Source of the DNA: Actinomycetes bacterium
GTDB lineage: Bacteria; Actinomycetota; Actinomycetes; Actinomycetales; Microbacteriaceae
Reading direction: 5' to 3'
NCBI GenBank assembly: GCA_023457615.1
Contig: JAEWKY010000219.1
Location: 1-9,453 of the forward strand
DNA: 9,453 bases
The translations under genes and the position numbers were made by a program. Every line of letters starts with the position of its first letter. Positions within the stretch are counted from its first letter, which is position 1. Positions 1 through 5,942 of the stretch are shown piece after piece. The notes under the pieces are model-generated. The model did not search any database. It had not been told where the DNA came from and saw only the letters and a list, made by a program, of their open reading frames with translations.

Positions 1-20
1 GGCGGGCGCGGGTGCGCGCG

Positions 21-863
21 TCAGCCGGTCGTGGCCGAAGGCAGCCGCAGCCGCTCGATGCGACCCTCGCGCACGGCGGTCTGCTCGGGGTCCCAGCTGT
101 TCGCCGTCGACAGCAGCAGCGTGCGGCCGTCGGCACCGCCGACGATGCAGTCGACCGCGAGACGGCCCTCGAGCTCGATCGTCTCGGTGACCTCGCCGCC
201 CTCGCGCACGCGCAGGAACCGGCCGCCGACGATGTCCGACACCCAGATGCCGTCGCCGTCGAGCGCGATGCCGTCGGGCGTCGCGCCGTCGGGCAGCGGC
301 GCCCAGGTGCGTCGGTTCGTCAGCGCCCCGTCCGGCGCGATCTCGAAGGCCGTGAGCCTCGCCGCCCAGGTCTCGGCCACCACGAGGGTGACGTCGTCGA
401 CGAGCACCATCCCGTTCGGGAACACGAGGTCGTCCGCGAGCACCTCGACGGCGCCGTCGGGCGAGACGCCGATGATCGGCCCGGGCTGCTGGTCGGCGCC
501 GCCGTACAGGTCGTAGCCGAAGCCGCCGACGAGCACCCGGCCGGTGCGGTCGACGACGAGGTCGTTGATCGGATGCTCGGTGACGTGCGACAGGTCGGCG
601 TGCGTCTCGACCTCCCCGCCGGGGCGACGGCGCAGCACGAGCCGATCGAGCATCGAGCTCACGACGAGCGTGCCGTCCGGCAGCCAGTCGATGCCGGAGA
701 GGCGGGCGTCGACGGTGAACTCGACGCGCAGGTCGGCGGTGTCCGGATCCGCGGAGTAGAGGCGACCGGTGTGCATGTCGCTGAACCACAGGCGCCCGGC
801 GTGCCAGCGGCATCCCTCGGGGAAGCGCAGCCCGTCGAACAGGACGCTAGTACCGGCGAGCAT
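21..863 (-). CDS. SMP-30/gluconolactonase/LRE-family hydrolase
   Basis: This 280-residue protein matches the SMP-30/gluconolactonase family, six-bladed beta-propellers that hydrolyse sugar or other lactones with one divalent metal ion. Visible family landmarks are FPEGCRW (Glu16), the IND segment (Asn100-Asp101), FPNG (Asn150) and PDGIALD (Asp197). These are the usual metal and substrate ligands: a Glu near the N-terminus, an Asn in the middle and an Asp late. No signal peptide or membrane segment is seen, so it is probably cytoplasmic. Length is close to the family norm of about 280-300. The ATG at 863 lies inside the end of the upstream cupin gene (17-bp overlap), with an AGGTGG ribosome-binding site a few bases before it, so the two genes are probably translationally coupled. 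The family call is firm. The substrate is unknown; a lactone made in the neighbouring catabolic pathway is only an inference. Confidence 0.9.
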   Translation of the reverse strand: MLAGTSVLFDGLRFPEGCRWHAGRLWFSDMHTGRLYSADPDTADLRVEFTVDARLSGIDWLPDGTLVVSSMLDRLVLRRRPGGEVETHADLSHVTEHPINDLVVDRTGRVLVGGFGYDLYGGADQQPGPIIGVSPDGAVEVLADDLVFPNGMVLVDDVTLVVAETWAARLTAFEIAPDGALTNRRTWAPLPDGATPDGIALDGDGIWVSDIVGGRFLRVREGGEVTETIELEGRLAVDCIVGGADGRTLLLSTANSWDPEQTAVREGRIERLRLPSATTG

Positions 864-1362
864 CGCCGCCCACCTGGGCGAAGACCATCGTGGCCGGCTT
901 GTCGCTGCGGTTCTCCCACGCGTGCCGGGTGCCCCGCTGCACGACGACCGTGCCCGGGGTGATGCGCGACTCGCGGCCGTCGTCGAGCACGAGCCACATC
1001 TCGCCGTCGAGGCAGATGCCGTAGTCGATCGAGTCGGTCGTGTGGAACGGCGTGCCGTCCTCGAAGACGCCGAGCAGGCCGGGCAGCAGGCGCTCCGCCT
1101 CGGCCTCGTCCTCGGCGCTCCCGCCCTCCGCGGTCTGGCCGGCGGGCGCCCAGGTCACGCCGACGAGCCGCGTGCCGTCCGGGCCGGGGAAGTACGTGCG
1201 GTCGGTGCCCTCGGGAACCGACGCATGGTCCTCGGTCGCCCACATCGGATAGAAGGTGAAGCCCGCGAGCGCCGCGGACTCGACCGGTTCCGCGGGGCCG
1301 TTGCTCACGAAGCCCGACGTGCCGTCGGGGAGGTTGCCGGTCACGATCCGGGTGATCTGCAT
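847..1362 (-). CDS. Cupin-domain protein
   Basis: This 171-residue protein has a single cupin barrel in its C-terminal half (about residues 100-165). The pattern runs FHTTDSIDYG (His107), LDGEMWLVLDDG (Glu121), then PGTVVVQRGTRHAWEN (His147). It is a relaxed form of the two cupin motifs, with a T-T-D where many cupins have HxH. A metal site made by His107, Glu121 and His147 is plausible. The first 95 residues are less conserved-looking and end in an acidic stretch (about residues 79-90). Related proteins are often annotated only as 'cupin domain-containing'; some cupins are isomerases or dioxygenases, others are sensors. The ATG at 1362 has a good AGGAG six bases upstream. It is the first gene of a leftward pair with the SMP-30-like hydrolase and is divergent from the dehydrogenase/thiolase operon, which suggests a shared pathway. 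The biochemical role is not determined. Confidence 0.85.
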   Translation of the reverse strand: MQITRIVTGNLPDGTSGFVSNGPAEPVESAALAGFTFYPMWATEDHASVPEGTDRTYFPGPDGTRLVGVTWAPAGQTAEGGSAEDEAEAERLLPGLLGVFEDGTPFHTTDSIDYGICLDGEMWLVLDDGRESRITPGTVVVQRGTRHAWENRSDKPATMVFAQVGGDARRY

Positions 1363-1520
1363 GCGAGGCTCCTACGACTCGGGCCCGCGCCGGTGCGGGC
1401 TGCGCCCAGGCTAACCAGCGGCGAGGGCCGGGGCTTCGTCCCGTGCGGACGAAATCACGTGCGTCGTTGGTCGCGACGGGCCGATGCGTCGTGGATGCGC
1501 GCCAAGTAGCGTTCGGTCGC
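1363..1520. promoter_or_regulatory. Divergent intergenic region, cupin gene / SDR operon
   Basis: This 158-bp spacer must hold the promoters of both divergent units. Leftward: AGGAG (minus strand, 1369-1373) is the cupin ribosome-binding site, and TAGCCT (minus strand, 1408-1413) fits a TANNNT -10 box. A GCCCGC/GCGGGC hairpin (1383-1388 with 1395-1400) would then sit at the start of the leader. Rightward: TAGCGT at 1507-1512 is a possible -10 box. A short imperfect inverted repeat, GACG (1448-1451) and CGTC (1462-1465) around a CACGTG palindrome, might be a regulator site but is weak in DNA this GC-rich. No regulator gene for this pair of units lies inside the window. Promoter calls are tentative because no clear -35 boxes are visible. 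Confidence 0.4.
1507..1512 (+). promoter_or_regulatory. Candidate -10 box (TAGCGT) for the SDR-thiolase-HAD operon
   Basis: TAGCGT matches the TANNNT -10 pattern common in actinobacteria and ends eight bases before the GTG at 1521. No Shine-Dalgarno sequence lies in front of that GTG. The arrangement therefore suggests a leaderless transcript beginning at or next to the start codon. No convincing -35 hexamer is seen at the usual distance. Confidence 0.35.
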
Positions 1521-2291
1521 GTGGTCACCGTAGACAGCACTTCCCGCACCGCGATCGTCACCGGGGCGGCCCGGGGGATCGGCGCCGCCGTCGCCTCCCG
1601 CCTCGCCGCGGACGGGTTCCGGGTCGCCGTGCTCGATCTCGACGAGTCGGCCTGCGCCGCGACGGTCGACGCGATCCGCGCCGCGGGCGGCACGGCCGCT
1701 GCGTTCGGGGTCGACGTGGCCGACGAGGCCTCCGTCGAGGCGGCCGTGGCGCGCTGCGCGGCCGAGCTCAGCGCCCCCGTCGTGCTCGTCAACAACGCCG
1801 GCATCATCCGCGACGACCTGCTCTTCCGCATGTCGACCGAGGCCTGGGATGCCGTCATCGGCGTGCACCTGCGCGGCGCCTTCCTGATGACCCGCGCGTG
1901 TCAGCGCTTCATGACGGAGGCCGGCTGGGGCCGGGTCGTGTCGATGTCGAGCGTCTCGGCGCTCGGCAACCGCGGGCAGGCGAACTACTCCGCCGCGAAG
2001 GCCGGCATCGAGGGCTTCACCCGCACGGTCGCGGCCGAGCTCGGGCCGTTCGGGGTCACGGCGAACGCGATCGCGCCGGGCTACATCGACACCGAGATGG
2101 TGCGTCAGACGGCCGAGCGTCAGGGCCGCCCCTACGACGAGTTCGTCGCCGAGATCGCCGCCGGGGTGCCGGTGCGACGCATGGGCCGACCGGACGACAT
2201 CGCGGCCGCCGTCTCGTTCTTCGCGCGCGACGACGCGGCGTTCGTCACGGGTCAGCTGCTCTACGTCTCGGGGGGGCTCACGCATGCCTGA
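1521..2291 (+). CDS. SDR-family oxidoreductase (FabG-like, probably NAD-dependent)
   Basis: This is a 256-residue classical short-chain dehydrogenase. It has the cofactor motif TGAARGIG (14-21), NNAG (91-94), catalytic Ser143, Tyr156 and Lys160 in SSVSA...YSAAK, and the PG motif after the catalytic helix (186-187). An acidic residue ends the second strand (VLDLD, about Asp39-Asp41), which usually favours NAD(H) over NADP(H). That points to hydroxyl oxidation rather than fatty acid synthesis, despite FabG-like overall similarity. The GTG at 1521 gives the normal family length (about 250). An earlier in-frame GTG at 1443 would add 26 residues without family resemblance and would cover the likely -10 box. 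The stop overlaps the thiolase ATG by eight bases, so this is the first gene of a tight three-gene operon. A hydroxyacyl-CoA or hydroxy-acid dehydrogenase role is inferred from context; the substrate is unknown. Confidence 0.88.
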   Translation: MVTVDSTSRTAIVTGAARGIGAAVASRLAADGFRVAVLDLDESACAATVDAIRAAGGTAAAFGVDVADEASVEAAVARCAAELSAPVVLVNNAGIIRDDLLFRMSTEAWDAVIGVHLRGAFLMTRACQRFMTEAGWGRVVSMSSVSALGNRGQANYSAAKAGIEGFTRTVAAELGPFGVTANAIAPGYIDTEMVRQTAERQGRPYDEFVAEIAAGVPVRRMGRPDDIAAAVSFFARDDAAFVTGQLLYVSGGLTHA

Positions 2292-3429
2292 CGCCGTCGT
2301 CGTCGCGGTCGCCCGCACGCCCATCGGGCGCGCCTACCGCGGCGCATACGCCGACACCTCGCCGCAGGAGCTCGCGGGTCACGCGATCGCGTCGGCGCTG
2401 ACGCGCGCGGGCGCCGATCCCGCGGCGGTCGACGACGTCATCCTCGGCTGCGCGCTCCCCGAAGGGCCTCAGGGCTTCAACGTCGCGCGTCAGGCGGCCC
2501 TGCGCGCGGGGCTCCCCGTGTCGACGCCGGGCATGACGATCGACCGCCAGTGCGCGTCGGGCCTCATGGCGATCGCGACGGGCGCGAAGCAGATCCTGCA
2601 CGACGGGATGCGCCTCGTCGTCGCGGGCGGCGTCGAGTCGATCTCGCTCGCGCAGAACGAGCACACCAATCGCTTCCGGGCGCGCGACCCGTGGCTCGCC
2701 GCCGAGCGGCCCGGCATCTACCGCACGATGCTCGAGACCGCGGAGATCGTCGCCGAGCGCTACGGCGTCTCGCGCGAGGAGCAGGACCGCTACGCCGCCG
2801 AGTCGCAGCGTCGCACGGCCGCCGCGCAGGCCGCGAGCCGCTTCGACGCCGAGATCGCGGCCTTCGGCGGCCTCGTCGCCGACGAGGGCAACCGCCCCTC
2901 GACGACGCTCGAGGGGCTCGGCGCGCTGTCGCCCGTGCTGCCCGACGGCGCGGTGCCCGCGCACTCGACGGTCACCGCCGGCAACGCGTCGCAGCTCTCC
3001 GACGGCGCCGCCGCGGTCGTGCTCGCCGACTCCGCGACGGCCGGGCGTCTCGGCGGGGCGCTCGGCGTGTACCGCGGGATCGCGGTCGCCGGCGTCGAGC
3101 CCGACGAGATGGGCATCGGCCCCGTCGTCGCCGTGCCGAAGCTCCTCGCGCAGCACGGTCTCGCCGTCGACGACATCGGGCTGTGGGAGCTCAACGAGGC
3201 CTTCGCGTCGCAGGCCGTCTACTGCCGGGACGCCCTCGGCATCGACCCCGAGCTCTACAACGTCGACGGCGGCGGCATCTCGATCGGCCATCCGTACGGC
3301 ATGACCGGGGCGCGCCTCGTCGGGCACGCGCTGCTCGAGGGCCGCCGTCGCGGCGCGCGCTTCGTGGTCGTCACGATGTGCGTCGGCGGCGGGATGGGCG
3401 CGGCGGGTCTGTTCGAGGTCGTGCCGTGA
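2284..3429 (+). CDS. Thiolase family protein (acetyl-CoA acyltransferase)
   Basis: This 381-residue thiolase is complete and has every catalytic landmark. The nucleophile Cys90 lies in DRQCASG, NEAF is at 304-307, His336 is in GHPYG, and the second Cys366 is in CVGGGMGAA. Degradative thiolases cleave 3-oxoacyl-CoA with free CoA to give acetyl-CoA and a shortened acyl-CoA; biosynthetic ones run the condensation. The length (about 380-400 expected) and the opening AVVVAVARTPIG are standard. The segment GGGISIGHPYGMTGAR departs from the more usual GGAIALGHPLGASGAR, which may reflect a different acyl substrate. The ATG lies inside the end of the SDR gene, and the stop overlaps the GTG of the next gene (GTGA), so all three are probably coupled. 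Family certain; degradative role inferred from the two neighbouring dehydrogenases. Confidence 0.93.
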   Translation: MPDAVVVAVARTPIGRAYRGAYADTSPQELAGHAIASALTRAGADPAAVDDVILGCALPEGPQGFNVARQAALRAGLPVSTPGMTIDRQCASGLMAIATGAKQILHDGMRLVVAGGVESISLAQNEHTNRFRARDPWLAAERPGIYRTMLETAEIVAERYGVSREEQDRYAAESQRRTAAAQAASRFDAEIAAFGGLVADEGNRPSTTLEGLGALSPVLPDGAVPAHSTVTAGNASQLSDGAAAVVLADSATAGRLGGALGVYRGIAVAGVEPDEMGIGPVVAVPKLLAQHGLAVDDIGLWELNEAFASQAVYCRDALGIDPELYNVDGGGISIGHPYGMTGARLVGHALLEGRRRGARFVVVTMCVGGGMGAAGLFEVVP

Positions 3430-4271
3430 CGCGCGTCGGCGTCGTGGGCGCGGGGCTCATGGGCAGCGGGATCGCCGAGGTCTGCGCCCGGCACGGGCAC
3501 GACGTCACGGTCGTCGAGACGAGCGAGGAGGCGCTCGCCGCCGGTCTCGAACGCCTCGAGCGGTCGCTCGCGCGCGGCGTCGAGCGCGGCAAGCTCACCG
3601 CCGGGGAGTCGGCCGAGGCGCGCGGGCGCGTGACGGGCGCGGTCGACCTCGACGCGCTCGCCGATCGCGAGCTCGTGATCGAGGCCGCGACCGAGAATGA
3701 GGCCGCGAAGCTCGAGATCTTCCGGCGCCTGGATGCCGTCGTCGACCCGGACACGGTGCTCGCCTCGAACACCTCGGCGATCCCGATCAGCCGACTCGGC
3801 GCGGCGACCACCCGGCCCGAGCGCGTGGTCGGGCTCCACTTCTTCAACCCCGCGCCCGTGATGGAGCTCGTCGAGATCATCCCGGCGCTGCTCACGAGCC
3901 CGGCGACGCTCGACCGCGCGCGCGACTTCGCGACCGGGCTCGGCAAGACCTGCGTCGTCGCCCCCGACCGCGCGGGCTTCGTCGTCAACGCGCTCCTCAT
4001 CCCCTACCTCCTCGCCGCGATCCGCATGGTGGAGAGCGGAACCTCCGCCGAGACGGTCGACACGGCGATGCGGCTCGGCTGCGCGCATCCGCTCGGCCCG
4101 CTCGCGCTCGCCGACCTCGCCGGACTCGACACCGTCGCGTCGGCCGCCGAGGCGCTGCACCGCGAGCACGGCGAGCCGCTCTACGCCCCGCCGCCGCTGC
4201 TGCGCCGCATGGTCGAGTCGGGCCTCCTCGGCCGCAAGACCGGGCGCGGCTTCCACACCTACGCGGGTTGA
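3426..4271 (+). CDS. 3-hydroxyacyl-CoA dehydrogenase (3-hydroxybutyryl-CoA dehydrogenase type)
   Basis: This 281-residue protein is a monofunctional short 3-hydroxyacyl-CoA dehydrogenase (PaaH/Hbd/FadB2 type). It oxidises 3-hydroxyacyl-CoA to 3-oxoacyl-CoA with NAD. The N-terminal Rossmann motif GAGLMG is at 8-13. Catalytic residues fit the family: Ser117 in SNTS, His138 in GLHFFNPAP, Glu150 in ELVEI and Asn188 in GFVVN. The C-terminal helical domain runs to the usual ending GRKTGRGF. The start is the GTG at 3426, which overlaps the thiolase stop by four bases and gives the normal length of about 282; a reading frame open further upstream is only the thiolase's shadow. It should supply the thiolase's substrate. 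The stop codon lies inside the left arm of a long inverted repeat. The acyl chain acted on is not known. Confidence 0.93.
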   Translation: MTRVGVVGAGLMGSGIAEVCARHGHDVTVVETSEEALAAGLERLERSLARGVERGKLTAGESAEARGRVTGAVDLDALADRELVIEAATENEAAKLEIFRRLDAVVDPDTVLASNTSAIPISRLGAATTRPERVVGLHFFNPAPVMELVEIIPALLTSPATLDRARDFATGLGKTCVVAPDRAGFVVNALLIPYLLAAIRMVESGTSAETVDTAMRLGCAHPLGPLALADLAGLDTVASAAEALHREHGEPLYAPPPLLRRMVESGLLGRKTGRGFHTYAG

Positions 4272-4362
4272 GTGCCCGGCGCAGCCGGGTGTATCGAAAC
4301 CGCGACCCGAGTAACCTGCCTGGTGGGTTTCGATACACCGCGCTGCGCGCGGCACTCAACCC
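4265..4362. repeat. Long inverted repeat with an internal hairpin in each arm, between convergent genes
   Basis: The arms at 4265-4301 and 4326-4362 (37 bp each) are reverse complements except at four positions and enclose a 24-base spacer. Each arm also carries its own perfect hairpin: CCCGGC-GCA-GCCGGG at 4275-4289 and CCGCGC-TGC-GCGCGG at 4338-4352. The four inter-arm mismatches are two complete base pairs of these small stems, so each hairpin stays intact. The element touches both convergent genes: it contains the stop of the 3-hydroxyacyl-CoA dehydrogenase and ends nine bases before the regulator's stop. It probably serves as a two-way terminator. The outer motifs GTATCGAAAC and GAGTGCC resemble dispersed repeats I associate with Microbacteriaceae genomes, but this was not checked. 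Confidence 0.85.
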
Positions 4363-4371
4363 CCGACGGGG

Positions 4372-5838
4372 TCACTCCGGGGCGTGGGCGTCGAGGAACT
4401 CGTAGACCTCGGTGAGGTCGACGCCCGTGAAGGTGCCCGACGGCATCGCCGCGAGCAGCGACGAGTTGAGCCGCGCCGAGGGCCACGCCTTGTCGCCCCA
4501 GCGACCGGCCAGCGCCGCCGAGGGCTGCCGGCAGCAGGTCGGGTCGGGGCACCGCGAGGTGTGGCGCCGGGCCGTGTCGCGCCCGCGGAACCACTTCACG
4601 TGCGCGAAGGGCGTGCCCACGCTCACCGAGAACGACCCCGACGCGGTGTGCTGGATGCTCGACGTGCACCAGTAGGTGCCCATCGGCTTGTCGGTGTACT
4701 GGTGGTAGGGGCTGAATCTGTCCTCGACCGTGAACACCTGGCGCGCGCTCCAGTACCGGCAGACGACCTGGCCCTCGACGGCGCCCAGCACGTCGGTCGG
4801 GAAGAGGGCGCCGTCGTTCTCGTAGGCCTTCGAGATCGTGCCCGACGCGTGCACCTTGAGGAAGTGCACGGGGATGCCGAGATGCTCGGTCGCGAGGTTC
4901 GTGAACCGGTGCGCCGCGGTCTCGTAGCTCGTGGCGAACGCGTCGCGCAGATCCTCGACGCTCAGCTCGCGCGCCTCCTTCGCCGCCGTCAGGAACTGCA
5001 CGGCCGACGCCTCCGGGATGAGCAGCGCGCCGGCGAGGTAGTTCGTCTCGACCCGCTGGCGCAGCAGGTCGGCGTAGTCGCGCGGCTCCTGCTTGCCGAG
5101 CACGTGGGCGGCGAGCGCCTGCAGCAGGGCGGACCGGGGGTCGCCGCCGGAGGACTGCCGTACGGGCAGGTAGAGGCGACCGTTCTCGTGGTCGGTCACG
5201 CTGCGGGTGCTGTCGGGCAGATCGCCGACGTAGTGCAACGTGAAGCCGAGATGGCTCGCGAGGTCGGAGGCGACGCGCTGCGAGAGCGGACCACCGCGAT
5301 GCCCGACCGCGGCGAGCAGGTCGCGGGCGATCGCCTCGAGCTCCTCGAAGTGGTTGCCGCGCTTGCGCTGCTCGGCGCGCAGCTCGGCGTTCGCCCGCCG
5401 CGCCTCCTCGGGCGTCGCGGCGCGCTCGTTGTGCAGGCGCTCGAGCTCGGAGTGCAGCCCGAGGATGGTCTCCATCGCCTCGTCGGTGAGCGTCTTGCGC
5501 GCGGGCACCGGGGGCAGCCCGAGGCTCGCGTAGAGCGGACCGCGCTGGATGCGCTCGAGCGCGATCTCGAGCGCCGCGCGCCTCGAGGGCGGCTCGGGGC
5601 TCAGCAGCTCGTCGAGGGACACCCCGAGGATGCGCGCGAGCCGCTGCAGCTCGCCGAGCTTGAGCTCGCGCCTGCCGTTCTCGATGACCGACACCTGCGA
5701 GGGCGCCCGCCCGAGTTCCGCGGCGAGCGCTTCGAGCGTGAGGCCGCGATCGGTGCGGAGCGAACGGATCCGACGGCCGATGGTGAGGGGATCGAGCACC
5801 TCCTCATCGTGGGCGTCTTCTGCGGGCCAGAGGGGCAT
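4372..5838 (-). CDS. RamB/ScfR-family XRE transcriptional regulator of acetate and glyoxylate metabolism
   Basis: This 488-residue protein has an XRE helix-turn-helix at about 19-80 (IGRRIRSLRTDRG ... APSQVSVIENGRRELKLGEL). A charged helical linker follows (116-176), then an IrrE/M78-like middle (about 185-330), then a Cys-containing C-terminal ScfR-type domain. This is the layout of RamB and PrpR, regulators that sense short-chain acyl-CoA status in corynebacteria and mycobacteria. The peptidase HExxH position appears as LAAHVLG (242-248), so proteolysis is unlikely. Cysteines at 360, 391, 430, 435 and 436 could bind a metal or iron-sulphur cluster; M. tuberculosis PrpR is reported to carry one. 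I chose the ATG at 5838 because an AGGATGG-type site precedes it. The earlier ATG at 5898 would add 20 residues unlike the family and would overlap the palindromic operator. Divergence from aceA, as with RamB and icl, supports control of the glyoxylate shunt. Confidence 0.85.
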   Translation of the reverse strand: MPLWPAEDAHDEEVLDPLTIGRRIRSLRTDRGLTLEALAAELGRAPSQVSVIENGRRELKLGELQRLARILGVSLDELLSPEPPSRRAALEIALERIQRGPLYASLGLPPVPARKTLTDEAMETILGLHSELERLHNERAATPEEARRANAELRAEQRKRGNHFEELEAIARDLLAAVGHRGGPLSQRVASDLASHLGFTLHYVGDLPDSTRSVTDHENGRLYLPVRQSSGGDPRSALLQALAAHVLGKQEPRDYADLLRQRVETNYLAGALLIPEASAVQFLTAAKEARELSVEDLRDAFATSYETAAHRFTNLATEHLGIPVHFLKVHASGTISKAYENDGALFPTDVLGAVEGQVVCRYWSARQVFTVEDRFSPYHQYTDKPMGTYWCTSSIQHTASGSFSVSVGTPFAHVKWFRGRDTARRHTSRCPDPTCCRQPSAALAGRWGDKAWPSARLNSSLLAAMPSGTFTGVDLTEVYEFLDAHAPE

Positions 5839-5873
5839 GCGACCATCCTGGACCCTCCGATCCTGCTGCGGAA

Positions 5874-5913
5874 CAGAAAGATCGCGATATTTCTGCACCC
5901 GAATCGGCAGAAA
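5874..5913. promoter_or_regulatory. Palindromic operator between the ramB-like gene and aceA
   Basis: A 22-bp palindrome at 5874-5895 has arms CAGAAA and TTTCTG around GATCGCGATA; ten of eleven base pairs match. A third copy of the half-site, GCAGAAA (5907-5913), pairs with TTTCTGC (5890-5896) to make a second overlapping inverted repeat, with centres 17 bp apart. The site is 35 bp from the regulator start and 47 bp from the aceA start, so it could control both. Binding by the adjacent regulator is an inference. The sequence does not match the published C. glutamicum RamB motif, whose core is ACTTTGCAAA. The AT-rich block at 5886-5892 may also contain promoter elements. Confidence 0.65.
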
Positions 5914-5942
5914 CCCTGTCGCGTCGGCCGCAGCCTGGGGTC

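Noticed and set aside
659..1858. Minus-strand open frame of 399 codons spanning the cupin gene, spacer and SDR
   Set aside because: It crosses a divergent promoter region and two recognised genes in other frames; no domain is visible.
2550..3425. N-terminal extension of the 3-hydroxyacyl-CoA dehydrogenase frame
   Set aside because: The frame is open through the thiolase gene, but the extension is Arg-rich noise; the Rossmann domain begins right after GTG 3426, giving the normal family length.
4265..4362. Insertion sequence or transposase remnant
   Set aside because: The inverted arms enclose only 24 bases, no target-site duplication is evident, and no transposase coding sequence is present; a structural repeat or terminator explains it better.
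5839..5898. Longer start (ATG 5898) for the RamB-like regulator
   Set aside because: The 20 extra residues do not resemble the family, and this start codon overlaps the palindromic operator; ATG 5838 has a better ribosome-binding site.
5874..5913. Match to the C. glutamicum RamB box
   Set aside because: The known core ACTTTGCAAA is not present on either strand; only the position and symmetry support an operator.
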